64,000 nucleotides of DNA from Coptis chinensis (taxonomy: Eukaryota; Streptophyta; Magnoliopsida; Ranunculales; Ranunculaceae), in the NCBI GenBank assembly GCA_015680905.1, contig CM027377.1, forward strand, positions 36,356,501-36,420,500, written 5' to 3'. The stretch's first letter is position 1. Each line of letters opens with the position of its first letter. The translations under genes and the position numbers were made by a program. Shown in pieces: positions 10,980 through 21,877 of this stretch. Under the pieces are notes generated by a model. It was not told where the DNA came from. It saw nothing but the letters and a program-made list of their open reading frames with translations, and ran no database searches.

Positions 10980-13031
10980 ATGGTGATACTGAAAAGGCTA
11001 GATTATGGATATAATGGCTTTTTCGTGCCTACAATACCCAAAGCTTCTAGATCAACTCGGGTAAATACTCCTACCATTTTTGTATGTCTTCCTAATTTTA
11101 CCAAATATGAAAATGGTTCAACTTCTAATTTGTATTTTACGATTTCGGAGAAAAGCGTTCTTATAAAAAAGAAAGTTGAAGACAATAGTATGTGTGCATT
11201 TGAGTTGCTTTGCTTTCAGAAATTTGGAAACTTATTGCAAGAGAGAGAAAGTACTCCTATTTCTAGTAATGTATCCCCCGAAAAGTTATTGCAAGAGAGG
11301 GAAAGTACTCCTCGCTTCAAGTAATGTATCTTCTCGGTAGAGTTCAACCCACAATTGTCAAAGATACCATTAAGAAGGAATTGCTAGATGAAGAGAAACC
11401 ACTAAAACTAGAACCCCGCGGATCAAGGAAGCTCGATGAGAGTGTTTTTGCTTCTGAATTTCATTTGCAAGGTAGCAATAAGGATCGCGTTCGGATAATG
11501 GTATTTGCCCGAAGATTCGTTTGTGAAAAGCGAAAAGAAACTGGGAAGGTTACCAACAAAACAAAGAGATGTTACGCGGGATGTGCTGAATCCTACAAAC
11601 GGGAAGTTGGAGCCGAGGGCGAAAAGATTGGTACCTTACCAAATGGTAATGTGCCCGACACGCGAGTTCTGAAAGTACCCAATGGATTTAGATACTAAAC
11701 CCCCCGCGACTTGTAAGTTTCGATAGTAGTGTGAAGGTGCCTTTGTGCACCGACCCCATTCTTCATGGTCCTTTTCCTAGGTACCATGATGATGTAAAAT
11801 TAGTTAGTAAAGATGATGACGAAAACTCTTTCGGGTGCACCTAACCTAGCACCGTGACTTTGAAGACTTTTAGGGCACCACCACGTATTGGTGACCGCAG
11901 GAATCTGGAAAAGCCGTTGGCATCCGTGATAATCGGAAAGTTGCCCGAAATTGAAAGATGGGGATCTTTTTAATAGTGGTAAGCTTCTTTCTCGGGTTTA
12001 TTTATATCGTATCCCCTACCGTTGAGTTGGTATTTTGTTAAATCTTAATTCAATGATCACATTTTAATTGGGGGTTCTCTTATTTTATAGATGGGGACAT
12101 GAAGCCTGCTTTTTCGGGCAGGAAGGAAAACTTGTTACACGCGCAAAGGTCTCAAAGGAGCTATCCTTTTAAGAAAAGGAGGCTATATGAGCAAAGCTCG
12201 GTGTCCACATCCTACGAGGGATCGATGAGTGAAGGAAATTCTAGTTCGTTCAAGAAGGTCAAGGATAATGAACTCTATTTTGGAGGAACAAGCAAATGGA
12301 GGTCTATATTTGACCATGTTATCGCCTTTGTTTAATCTGTTTTGCCTTTGTGCAATGTTTTCATTGAAGATCATTGTTTGTTTTGCAGCAAGTGGGGCTT
12401 CATGTTCAGGTGGCTGCTCAAGACTTCGCCCTCCCGGTCAAAGATTCTCATGGTAATAGAAATTGATTATGTGTCCTTGAATGATATTGGCTTTCGACAT
12501 TTAAGGAGTTCTTACATGCACTTATCTTCCTTATCTCCAGTGCTGAAGCTTCGGTATCAAGTCCTTCAAGATACCGTAACTCTTTATCGAGATTCCGGAA
12601 AGTGCAACCGTTGGTTCATCAAGGTAATAATGAGCTTCCTATTTTAGTATTGTGGTTTCGGACATTCTCAGAGCGGTCTTTGTCCCAAATAACTAGCTTT
12701 CTTTTGTCCAACTTGGTTGATTTTTTATTTAAAACAAGATCCATCTCTGCTGTTTTTAATTGTGTCTTTGTTGGCATGTTAATTTGTTTATAGAGGACAA
12801 GAATGGAAGCGTAATCGCTTTACTTGGGGAGGTCTCTGTGTTGATGTACTTCGCAGGGAAAGAAGATTAGGGACAACAACAAGACATTACTGCAAACCTG
12901 GAATCTCTCATAGCAATAAGTTTGGATGGATTGGGCTTCTCACTCGAGCCAAATGTTGTAAATTCTCCACCACCTCTCTGCCCCTCAAGACCCTCCCTTT
13001 CGCTCCATTGTGAGGCACAACCACTAACTAG
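10980..13031 (+). pseudogene. Telomere-repeat-binding protein (TRP/TRFL) 5' fragment, copy B
   Basis: Start at 10,980 (MVILKRLDYGYNGF). The motif order equals copy A: KKKVEDNSMCAFELL, RVQPTIVKDTIKKELLDEE, the basic block RSQRSYPFKKRRL (near 12,150), the ubiquitin-like region, and a proline-rich SPPPLCP tail ending at a donor at 13,032. The acceptor of intron 1 reads TTTCGGAG here but TTTCAGAG in copy A, so one of the two is a sequence error or mutation. The Myb/telobox exons are missing. Even if transcribed it would encode at most an N-terminal and ubiquitin-like fragment without DNA binding. Confidence 0.82.
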
Positions 13032-13604
13032 GTAAGTGATCCGCTCAAAAATTTCAAATGATGACACCGTTCTTGTTAAGTACCGTAGACCTTTTGATGT
13101 GTCAATCTAATGCTTTCTTGAGCCGTAACAATAGTTACTACGAAGTTCCTTTAGTATCGATTCGTTTTGTTACTACTTGGCATTATTTATTGATAGGGAC
13201 GTAAAACAGTTTGATGGGTTAGTCATTAGTAGGTTATATGCTTGTATAGGAGGTGAAATAGTATTACAAACATTAATGCTTTGAAAATGCAGTAAAACCG
13301 GCCCGTGTTTTAGGATTCGTTTTTCTCTTCAAGAGGTTGCAAAAGTTCGCTCCAAATGAAAGGATTATATAATTTATTTACCAATCAACTTTTCAAACCG
13401 TGGGTTTATTGTAGCACTACTTTTATTAGGAGATCGGCCCCAAGATCTTGGGGCCACTCCACCCCTTGCCTATTGGTTTTGACTTTTTTGAGTTGGAGGC
13501 TCCAAAGTTAATCCATTCTCCTCCTTTCTTCCTTCATAAATACTTGTTTTGTGCTTATTGGTAGATAATGATAAACTAAGAGCAAACCTCTTTAATTTAT
13601 GTAG

Positions 13605-14874
13605 GGCAGATGGCCTACTTCACACCGCTTGTGGGACACTAAATTATGTTGCTCAAGAGGTATTTTTCTGGGTTCTATGTGTTTTAATCATGAATTGGTT
13701 TTCACTATTGCATCTTATGACGATTTTTGTATTTTTTCCCGGGTGTTTTTCTTATATTAGGTTCTTAATGATTAAGGTTATGATGGAACAACAGCCGGAT
13801 ATATGGTCCCGTGGAGTGATTCTTTTTGTTCTTATGGCTCGCAGCATTTGCCTTTTGACGAGTCAAATCTAATATCTCTGTACAGAAAGGTGACTACTTA
13901 AATATGATTTCCTTCCTAATTCAATATTAATATTTGATCAGAGAAGTGTTGCATGATCTAGTTCATCAAACTACTGATCAACAAGGCTGATTTTACGTGT
14001 CCTTCATGGTTTTCGGCCCAAACAAGAAAGAACCTAATTGCGCATCCTTGACCCCAATCCTCTTATCAGAAGTTGTCTCCACTCTCGAAAGCTTCTTCCA
14101 CGCTTAGTGGTTTTATAGTTAAACTTCTGACCCCAAGCCCAATCTTTGAGCTCGTTTTGTACTGAAATCAGCATCGTAGATTTGATGTGTTTGGCTTTTC
14201 TATAATGTTACACCTTTTTATGTTCCCCAGAGAATTACAATCCCTGACATACTAGAAAATGAATGGTTTAAGAAAGGGTATAGACCACCAGACTTTGAAC
14301 AAGGAGAAGACGTAAGCCTCGATGATGTTGTTGCTGTATTTAACGACTCAAAGGTATGATCACTAATTTCTGATGAATTGAGCCCTTATGCTTTGTTTTT
14401 TTTTTATTTCTCGTGCTCAGTGGTGTTATTATAACTGTAAGAGTATGATTATGTTCACCAGCCACTGGTCAAAACAACCAGCAGCATGACTGTTTCCCTT
14501 TGCAATTTATCTCCTAAAAATTTCATTTTTCGGACTGACTAATGAATGCTCCTTTGTAATCGTTTGTTTACACCTTCCAACTATAGGGTCTCGTCAGCCG
14601 AGAAACACGTTTTACTTCTCAGCGCCCTACAAATGAAATAATGTCTAAAATAGAGGAAGCTGCCAAACCTCTTGGTTTTAATGTGCACAAGAATAATTAC
14701 AAGGTAAAACGCTGCATCTTAATATGGTATATTGATAAGGACGCTCCACAAGTTATATGATTAAGCATTTTTAGCAAAATTATTTGATTAACTTGGCAAT
14801 ATGCCAACCATATTGCAGATGAAGTTGAAAGGTGACAAGACTGGAAGAAAGGGCCATCTTTCTGTCGCCACAGA
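13605..14874 (+). pseudogene. CIPK C-terminal fragment, copy B (better preserved)
   Basis: Exons: ADGLLHTACGTLNYVAQE (from 13,605), a kinase segment with DIWSRGVILFVLMAR and LPFDESNLIS (about 13,760-13,887), RITIPDILENEWFKKGYRPP followed by DFEQGEDVSLDDVVAVFNDS (about 14,230-14,353), a PPI-region exon (FTSQRPTNEIMSKIEEAAKP, then LGFNVHKNNYK; 14,587-14,702) and MKLKGDKTGRKGHLSVATE (14,819-14,874). The motif series resembles the CIPK3/9/23 type from memory. The N-lobe, the catalytic loop and a clear NAF motif are absent, so no kinase activity is expected. It is followed in phase-compatible fashion by NOMO exons. Confidence 0.9.
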
Positions 14875-14964
14875 GGTACAAAATGATTCCTTGAGCAATA
14901 TGAACTCTGTTCTTATCTGTGGGCTGTTGCTATAACATGGTATTTACTACCTTTTCTTTTCTAG

Positions 14965-15837
14965 GTTTCGCCATAATTGATGGTTGTCAAGAAAAGATTC
15001 TGCCCTTTTCTGGTCGATCGGGATTGTATATCGAGGGTTCAGTTTCTCCACCGATTTCTGGTGTTGATATAAGAGTTGTAACTGCAGATAATAGTGGCGA
15101 CGCTCCTCTGCAGAAAGGTGAATTAGTGCTGGAAACGACATAACTGAACCAGATGGTTTCTTTATTGGTGGGCCTCTATATGATGATGCCTGATTCACGA
15201 GATTGAGGCTTCAAAGGTTTGAAATCTAAATGATTTGATTTTCTTGATAATATATTATCGGGCTGCTTGCAAATCTTTTTCCAAACCTTGCTTTAACCTT
15301 TTTTTGTATTGCATTGACAACCCATATGTTTCGGATACCTCATATTTAAATTGGACACGCTAAAGATCTAAAAGCCGAGTCCTAGTAGTGTTGATGTAGT
15401 ATGGGGACTTGGAAGTATGCATCTGTTCATCTCTTGCCTTGATTTTATCTATGATGTTGACAGTTGACATGCTATTTTCGGGGATAGCGATTTTTGTACA
15501 CTTGTAGGTGACTAGGTGCAGTGTCAGTAAATTAGCTAGTTTCAGTTTTTGCCTTTCACTTTCCATTTTATATTGTTTAAAGTGATACTGATGCATTTTG
15601 TCTTTCAATGAGGTGATGTTAAATAGTTATTGTGGTGGGCCTCTAGATAAAGAACGTTGTTCTAATTTTGTGCTTAATTGTTTGCAGCTCGGTTATCATT
15701 TAAAATCAATTGGATCAAGTTCCTTTTCTTGTCAGAAGCTTAGTCAAATTGCCATATGTATATACCCTAGAGAAGAATCTTCAGAGTTATTTCCTTCTAT
15801 TCTACTGTCACTAAGTGGTGAAGATGGCTATAGATGA
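14965..15837 (+). pseudogene. NOMO-like fragment, two exons, copy B
   Basis: Exon 1 is 14,965-15,216 (DGCQEKILPFSGRSGLYIEG, SPPISGVDIRVVTADNSGDA, then FFIGGPLYDD). The intron runs to an intact TTTGCAG acceptor. Exon 2 is 15,688-15,837 (LGYHLKSIG.., FSCQKLSQIAICIYPREES, LLSLSGEDGYR) and reaches a TGA. The start of exon 1 has a local loss around the VSVTIDG codons relative to copy A. It is an internal piece of a large ER protein and probably non-functional alone. Confidence 0.77.
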
Positions 15838-16312
15838 GAACTTGTGCTTTGGGTTCTCTATCTTTTGGTGCCCTCTTTCTTATATCTGTATTCTTGGGGT
15901 CCAAAGATTTTCTATTGTTAAGATTGTGTTGTGTTAGACCTTGGTCATACATGGGCCCCTGATACACGCTGGTACCTATAGCATCAGTAAAGAATCACCA
16001 CTCTTGAAGCTTTTCAGATCTCTGTAGAATTCGGAAGAAGCGTCGATGGCGAAGGAGAGGGTCCAGTAATCAATTTGCTTCTCCATAGTCTCCTGACTTA
16101 GTACATTCATGTCCACCACTCTGGAAGGCTTTGGGAGCTCCTTTCTCTGCCAAATTTCGGTGAAAATTTTGTACTCATCATATCATTGTATATAAGTATG
16201 AGAAGTCGGTCACATAGTTCTCGCTTCTACTCATCCGACATTATTTGACCAAATTTGTATTGGATATTATTTGACCCTGTGATTTTTTTTTTTATTTAGT
16301 GGCTTGGTTAGT

Positions 16313-16670
16313 TTACTAACGGATATATCCGTTACAAATAATAGTTAGTAAACAAGTGACCACATCCATTACTAACGGTTATATCCGTGGAGAAACAAAT
16401 TATTTTCCGCTTAGAAACCGGCGCCAAACTTGACTAACACTTATATCCGTTATAAAATGACAAATTTAATGGGGTCACGAAGTTGTTGGCTATCCGTTAC
16501 AAATAATTTTAGTAACGGATATAACCGTTACTAATATTATTAATTAGTAACGGTTATATCCGTTACTAAAGTTGGCCTAAGTGAGAGGACGCCTTTAACT
16601 AACGGATATAACCGTTAGTAAAATATTAGTAACGGATATAACCGTTAGTAAATGTCTTTTCCGTGTAGTG
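16313..16670 (+). mobile_element. CACTA transposon 3' terminus with palindromic repeats, copy B
   Basis: Same palindrome array as 5,800-6,181. The terminus reads TCTTTTCCGTGTAGTG here against TCTTTTCTGGTGTAGTG in copy A, a CTGG to CCG change that shortens the end by one base. Confidence 0.7.
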
Positions 16671-17330
16671 AGGGCCCCGGCTTTAGCTTCAATTAGAGCG
16701 GTTGTGACTTCGCTCCATAACATTCTCACCAGATAAATTTGTTTTGACAATTGAATTTCATGTATGTTGCCTGAGAATTTACCATCCGGACTTCTGCATA
16801 TTGTGGTACGCCTTTATTCTCACATCCGTTAAAAGCACCATCAAAAGAGATGAGATTCTGTTTACAGATAACTCCCTATGGCTTACACTAAAATCTAAAG
16901 TATTGTTTATGACATGACGAAGATCCCGACCATTAGGGGATGGATTGTTCTCCGCAAAGATAGGCTTCGTGATTCTCTTGATCGTTTGATTCACAATTGT
17001 GTAGCCCCTGAAACGCTCCTCTTTCTTTCAAACTTGAGTTTGCTTCTTGCTTTCATTTCATGCATCATACATAAACCATAGATACCGGAAGCCGTAGATC
17101 CTTGTCTCTCTCCCAGCCTAATGAAATCATCAAGCCAACATCCGATATCCTTTTCTTCTTTTTGCATCGCCCTCAAACTTATGTTTGATCCATACCATAG
17201 TGTTCTACTCCACTCACAACCAAAGAAAAGGTGATAATCGGTTTCAACGTGCCTTTCTTCTAAAAAAACACAAGTTCATTTTAAGTTCTAAGAAAGGTAA
17301 GTATGGGTTTAGCGGAAAAAAAAAAAAGAA
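16671..17330 (-). pseudogene. LINE zf-RVT plus RNase H remnant, copy B
   Basis: Counterpart of 6,182-6,850. The zf-RVT part is about 17,160-17,260 and the RNase H part about 16,690-17,010 on the minus strand (NNPSPNGRDLRHVINNTLDF is readable). It is more broken than copy A: the FDGAFN and QAE codons are shifted by base losses at former CTG/CAG sites (for example GAGCAGTTG in copy A, GAGCGGTTG here). Confidence 0.68.
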
Positions 17331-17988
17331 TGAATTGTTCCATGTTTCCATCACATGCTATTCACTATAATGGTATACAATTACATTGATTGCCATAATT
17401 GCCCCAACTTGGAGTCGATGTCTTGGGAGATGGAACGAGGCGTAGATGCTTATAACGCCCAAATGATTGAGACTATAGGATATAGCAACAAGTCCGTGTT
17501 AAAACAAAAACAAGATTTATTTTTGCTCATGGTTTGACCCCGCTTTTGAGGTTTAGTGAGAGACTAGAGACTCTTTTCTTAATTCTTAGCAAGTGTTAGC
17601 ATACCCCAAATTAGTGGACAAATGAATGGGTCTCCAAATTATATTGTAAGTCCGTTAACTGAACAAGATGTCTCAAACTCTAACAAAGATTTCTGTCTAA
17701 AGGCTCTTGAGTTATAGTGCTTGTGTAACCCTAAATGAGCTAACACCTTATTAGATTTTGTCCCGAAGTTATAAAACTCTTCTTTTTTTGGTAATCTGAC
17801 TTATAACTGTTACTTCAAATCTTCAATGGTAATCCATGGAGGCTGGAGCACAGTGAGCCTATAACGGTTGCTTTAGTCCATGTCCACGTGAGTGTCTTGT
17901 GGGCTTGCGTTCCTGTGGAAGTTTATTATTTTTCTTTGTGAAGTTGAAATAATAGCCTGTTTCTAATTTTGTGTAGTTGTGTCAACGG

Positions 17989-18461
17989 CACTTTTCTAAA
18001 AAATCGGTCTAGGCGGTCTCTAGGTGTTAGGCGGTGTTCAACCGACTTCGCTTAGGCCCTAATCATTTAAAAATCGTGGACCGCTACCTAGTCGGTCCGA
18101 TCCAGTTTTTTTTTTTTTTTTTTAATGATTAAATGTAGAAAAATAAAGACCCGTGTAGGCTTAAGATTTGAATGAATTTAAAAGACTTAAGTCTAATGTA
18201 AATTATATGCCACTATAACAAAGAGTATGTTTTATATGAAGTCAATATTCCTCAACTATTACGCATTTTTGTAATAAATATCTTTGTTTGTGTTTATTTT
18301 TGAGTTATGGTAAATGATTTTATTCATTTTTGTAGTATATATTGTATTACTATATATATTAGGAAAAAAAAAACTAAAATCAGCCCGCTTAGGGTAATCG
18401 GTTTAAAAGGCTTCCAGCGCCTCCCACCAATTCAACTACCACCTGGGCTTTTAGAACACTG
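17989..18461. mobile_element. hAT-type MITE, copy B
   Basis: Flanked by GTCAACGG (17,981-17,988) and GTCAACTG (18,462-18,469), as in copy A, so the MITE was present before the duplication. Its right inner part is scrambled relative to copy A: GGCGCCTAG-type repeats are replaced by unrelated-looking bases of similar length. Confidence 0.72.
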
Positions 18462-19736
18462 GTCAACTGATAGGGATACAACTTCATAAGAACACTGAAA
18501 TTAGTACATAATATACACAGAATCACACCCATTGAAGAACACAGTTCGACAAAAAGTAAATATCTGGAGTTTAATTAAGAAATGTGCCACGTGGCTAAAA
18601 TATAATTTTACAGAACTATATATTTTGAATAATATTTTGATTTCGAAGGTTGGGGTTCAATTGAGAAAAGTGTAGTCGTCGATTGTAGAGCTCATTGAAT
18701 GATTGGAATGCCATACACAATTTTGTACTTCTTCGAAATTGTAGTCAGCTTTGACTAGGCTTCAAAAATGTTTTTGCTGGAAACTTGGGGCACTAACCAT
18801 AGAACTTCTTAGCAACCAACTTTTGCTCCTTTCTCATGCAAAAGTGATATATTTCTTCATATTTGACTCCAAATGAAATACACACAAAATCCATGCTTGT
18901 TGTACTAACTCTTATTTATTATACACATAATTGGTCTAAATGTAATGATATTACATTTTTGGACTCTTATCAGTTGGTGATGTCGAAAGAGGTATGTTCT
19001 TTGAGCAGGCATGGAAAAGTCCTACAAAGTCGCCCGGTGGTAGTGGAAAAATGCCGATCCCATGATGTTCAAAGGACAAACAACATGGCCGATCCAGGCA
19101 TTCATTGTCATCTGGGCTAAGGAAATTGATTTAATCGGCCATCGGTAGATTCCCCGTTCAATGACTTGGGTTAGGCCATAAGCCATAGAGGTCGGCAAAA
19201 TCTTCCCAAAAGTAGTGATTAAAGTTGTTTTTGTATGATGTATTGAATGGATGATTTGAGCTGATTATAGGGAAGGTCTAAAAGCCATAGCAATTGTTGG
19301 CTCATAAAAGAGATGTCACGGAGGAGAAATTTACCAATCACGGTTGCAAATCCGTTCAAAAGAAACCACGTGTAGTAGGTAGATCATCTATATGATCATA
19401 AAAATAAGCTGCCAAACCTGGAGAGTATGTCTACTCAGGGTGCAGAATGAAGGAGGTCCAACCAACTTGCGTGATAAGGTCTCAGACTCGGAAAAGATGT
19501 CCATATGCAGGAGAATTCGGCAAAGCATGAAATGATTGTTCAGCGATAATCTTTGGAGATGCCATTGCAGAAGACGTGTGATGAAAGATACCACCTGTAG
19601 ACAAAGATAAACCAAAGTTTAGAATACGATGGAAATGACTAAGTAAAAACAAATGACATTTATTACAATAGGAAATTTTGCACTATACTAAAAACTAAAA
19701 AAAAAAAAAATGACAAAGAACATAAATTTGCATAAT

Positions 19737-20837
19737 CTAATTTGTGTCATGGCCCAAGTAACGGCGAGGATCCTTAGGTGAGAGAAATCCATTTATAAGA
19801 TTCTCGATGCAGTCAATCCGTGCAACAACCCGTTGTAATAGGGCACTCTGTGTCTGGTAAATCTCGGCTTGGTTCTCCATTATGAAAGTGTGATTTGCCA
19901 AGAACTGGTTGTGGCTGTGCAGAAATTGTGCTTGTTCCTTGTCTTTTATCGCCCACAGATTGTGAAACTCAAGAAGACTGGTGATGATGATATTCTGATG
20001 TGTGTATAATGTTATTAGTCCTTGGTGAATTAAATGAAGGCCTTCTATAGGATTAAATATGTTGTGTATTGCATTTTCAGTGAAGATGTTGACAGCGGAA
20101 CAAGCTTCGTTGGTTTCTGCACCGGCATGGTTCTTTACAACGTCTGGAGTCCAAAACCTGTTCATACAAACTGAGTGAATGGTGAGAATGTTAGCTGTTC
20201 TGAGAGGTGTATTAGGAACAGTAATAGGAAAACCCCAACGCATCATGATAAGTGTCACAATGGTTGGCAAAGGAGCTGACTTTTCTGGCACGCTTGCGTT
20301 CGTTCGCAGAAATTTAATTATGCAAAAATCATTGCATTTAGTCTGCAAGACCCAGAGTAGATGGAGGAGGGGTTTTGTTATTTCGGAAGTCTTGGATGTG
20401 CCGAGCACATTATGAGCTAGCCATTGGATCACAAATAATTGGTTCCTTTGCAAGGATTGCTGATACACAATGTGGTTTTTTCAGTTATATTCACCGTGAA
20501 GGATAGTTGCAAACATTAGATGCCTTAAATTGTCGAATGGTGAATCCTGAAGATGTACCCTAGGGTTTGTTATGGGAATTTGAAGGACCTCGGAGATGAT
20601 TTTCGGAGTCAATTCGCGCTCACATCCGTTTGCACGGACAAAGAATTTCCCGTTTTGGAAATAACCTTGTGTATAGAATAGCAGGACCAATTCTCTGGAA
20701 TAAAATGCCTGCTTATGATGTAATAGAGGGAACCATCCTCGACGTAAAATTTATGTGTCAAAAAATGGATGAAAAAGACCGTTTTGGAAATTTTCCATAA
20801 AATTTTGCTCGAGCACGAAAATTCGATTGAGGGCCAT
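19737..20837 (-). pseudogene. Env-region ORF1 of the Athila-like element (plant-transposon-protein-like domain)
   Basis: The ATG at 20,837 (MALNRIFV) follows a TATATATA box and a C/T-rich leader. Readable pieces: NFMENFQNGLFHPFFDT, REL..VLLFYTQGYFQNGKFF, ANGCERELTPKIISEVLQIP, RNQLFVIQWLAHNVLGTSKT, LLHLLWVLQTK, then a C-terminal coiled-coil-like half (QNIIITSLLEFHNL, LLQRVVARIDCIENLI) ending YLGHDTN at 19,737. The central W..HN.LGTSKTSEI..LLHLLW pattern resembles the domain annotated in plant retroelements as putative plant transposon protein. It is homologous to ORF2 at 31,829. At least two frame breaks (near 20,475 and 20,750). Function in retroelements is unknown. Confidence 0.7.
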
Positions 20838-20915
20838 TAAAGATGGAATGAATGGAATGGTGTAGCTAATTTAATGAAAATGGGAAGACTGAATTGGAGA
20901 GGTGTCTAGCCCTGC

Positions 20916-20923
20916 TATATATA
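20916..20923 (-). promoter_or_regulatory. TATA box upstream of env-region ORF1
   Basis: TATATATA in the context CTATATATAGCAGGG on the minus strand, about 80 nt before the ATG at 20,837, followed by a CT-rich leader without upstream ATGs. Spacing fits a short 5' UTR and an internal promoter. Confidence 0.5.
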
Positions 20924-21226
20924 GGCACCAATATGATAGCTTAGAAAATACGGATCGAGGTGTCACATGGTAGTTAGACCGCATGTATTTCCTAAAATAA
21001 TTCTGCCAAGGTGCTTGCCCAAAAGATGGTTGAAAATCAAATCCCTAATACTGTGAATTAGGCGTGGGAAGAGATGGAATATAATGAGAGAATGTTGCAA
21101 TGGTAGTAATTTAACTTGTATATTCATAAATCAATAAAGCATGTAGATAAGATCTTACATTAATTTGTAAACAACGATATAGAGATGTGAAAATAAACCA
21201 TAATGATAACGGAAAAAAATACAAAT

Positions 21227-21346
21227 CTAAATATTAGATAGGACTATATGCCACATTAACAACATTACGATAATAAAACAAACTAGCATGAAGACTTGAG
21301 TAGTATATTCAATTTGCCTATGCTCAAACTTTTCTAGTGCATCCAT
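21227..21346 (-). CDS. 39-codon single-membrane-span mini-protein in the env region
   Basis: On the minus strand the ORF starts at the ATG at 21,346 (MDALEKFEHRQIEYTTQ) and continues with a hydrophobic run VFMLVCFIIVMLLMWHIVL (about residues 18-36), then a stop. The frame stays open upstream to 21,565, but the ATG at 21,346 is favoured because a CTATAAATAG box at 21,456-21,465 and a CT-rich leader precede it. It lies between ORF2 and ORF1 on the same strand. I do not recognise it. A charged N-terminus with one C-terminal span suggests a tail-anchored protein. It may be a chance ORF, but the promoter-leader-ORF arrangement matches its neighbours. Confidence 0.42.
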   Translation of the reverse strand: MDALEKFEHRQIEYTTQVFMLVCFIIVMLLMWHIVLSNI

Positions 21347-21455
21347 GAAGCTCAAATTTGGCAGGAACGTAACAAAAAACGTAATTTGAATTAAGGAAAA
21401 AAAATGTAGAGAGAAGAAGATGAAAGGAGTTAATGTGAAGGATGTGGTGAACTTC

Positions 21456-21517
21456 CTATTTATAGAAAGGAAATGGAGCCATTTTTTGACCGTTTTGCTG
21501 ACCGATTTCTGACCGTT
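21456..21517 (-). promoter_or_regulatory. TATA box with AACGGTCA repeats upstream of the mini-ORF
   Basis: On the minus strand, two AACGGTCA copies (21,510-21,517 and 21,487-21,494) and one ATCGGTCA copy (21,499-21,506) stand just upstream of CTATAAATAG (21,456-21,465). AACGG is the core of plant MSA-type three-repeat-Myb sites. Binding is an inference. Confidence 0.42.
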
Positions 21518-21748
21518 TTTCAGATCGTTAGTGACGGTAACGCTCGCCGTTAAGTGTGATGTCAAATATATATATATTATATATATATATATATTGCAAA
21601 TATATAGGATCTAATATAATATTTGATAAGGCAGAACTTTTTGGAAAAGGTAGGAAATATAAGACATACTAGGCTAGAAAATTAAAATGCAAACACGTAA
21701 ATAAAATATCTGACATAAATAAAATACAAGTGCGGGAAAATAAAAAGT

Positions 21749-21877
21749 CTACTGAGAATCCTCAGGGGCAGCTAAAGAGGAACCAGGAGTCTTGCGTCGG
21801 TGTGCAGGACGAGCTCCCATGGAGGCTAATTGCTCCTGGATATCGCCTAGAGTCTGCATCACTTGGTCCTGGTTCGC
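21749..21877 (-). pseudogene. Env-region ORF2, C-terminal part (separated by LTR element insertion)
   Basis: Reading minus from the target duplication at 21,877, the frame continues from 30,815: about 40 codons including DQVMQTLGDIQEQLASMGA, then a basic PAHRRK stretch, ending in TAG at 21,749. This is the natural C-terminus of the ORF that starts at 31,829; the 8.93-kb LTR element sits between the two parts. Heptad-like spacing of hydrophobic residues continues the coiled coil seen at 30.8-31.1 kb. Confidence 0.72.

Larger units (their letters stand above)
9540..16670 (+). mobile_element. Putative gene-capturing (Pack-)CACTA element, copy B
   Basis: The right end is well supported: a subterminal palindrome array (16,313-16,660) ending at 16,670 in GTGTAGTG. 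The left boundary is inferred. AACGGATATA/TATCCGTTA motifs occur at 9,560-9,607, and the sequence just before them resembles a decayed CACTA-type end, but no clean CACTACACCAG is present. Between the ends lie TRP 5'-UTR and coding exons, CIPK exons and NOMO exons, all on + and all with introns, which means DNA-level capture. No transposase was seen, so the element would be non-autonomous. Confidence 0.5.
10457..18745. repeat. Tandem segmental duplication, copy B
   Basis: Second copy of the block at 1-8,263. After 18,745 (ATTGTAG) the sequence departs from copy A. Copy B generally keeps better frames and splice sites in the CIPK and NOMO parts and is worse in the LINE and MITE parts, where CAG/CTG appear as CGG/CCG/CG. 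Confidence 0.95.
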
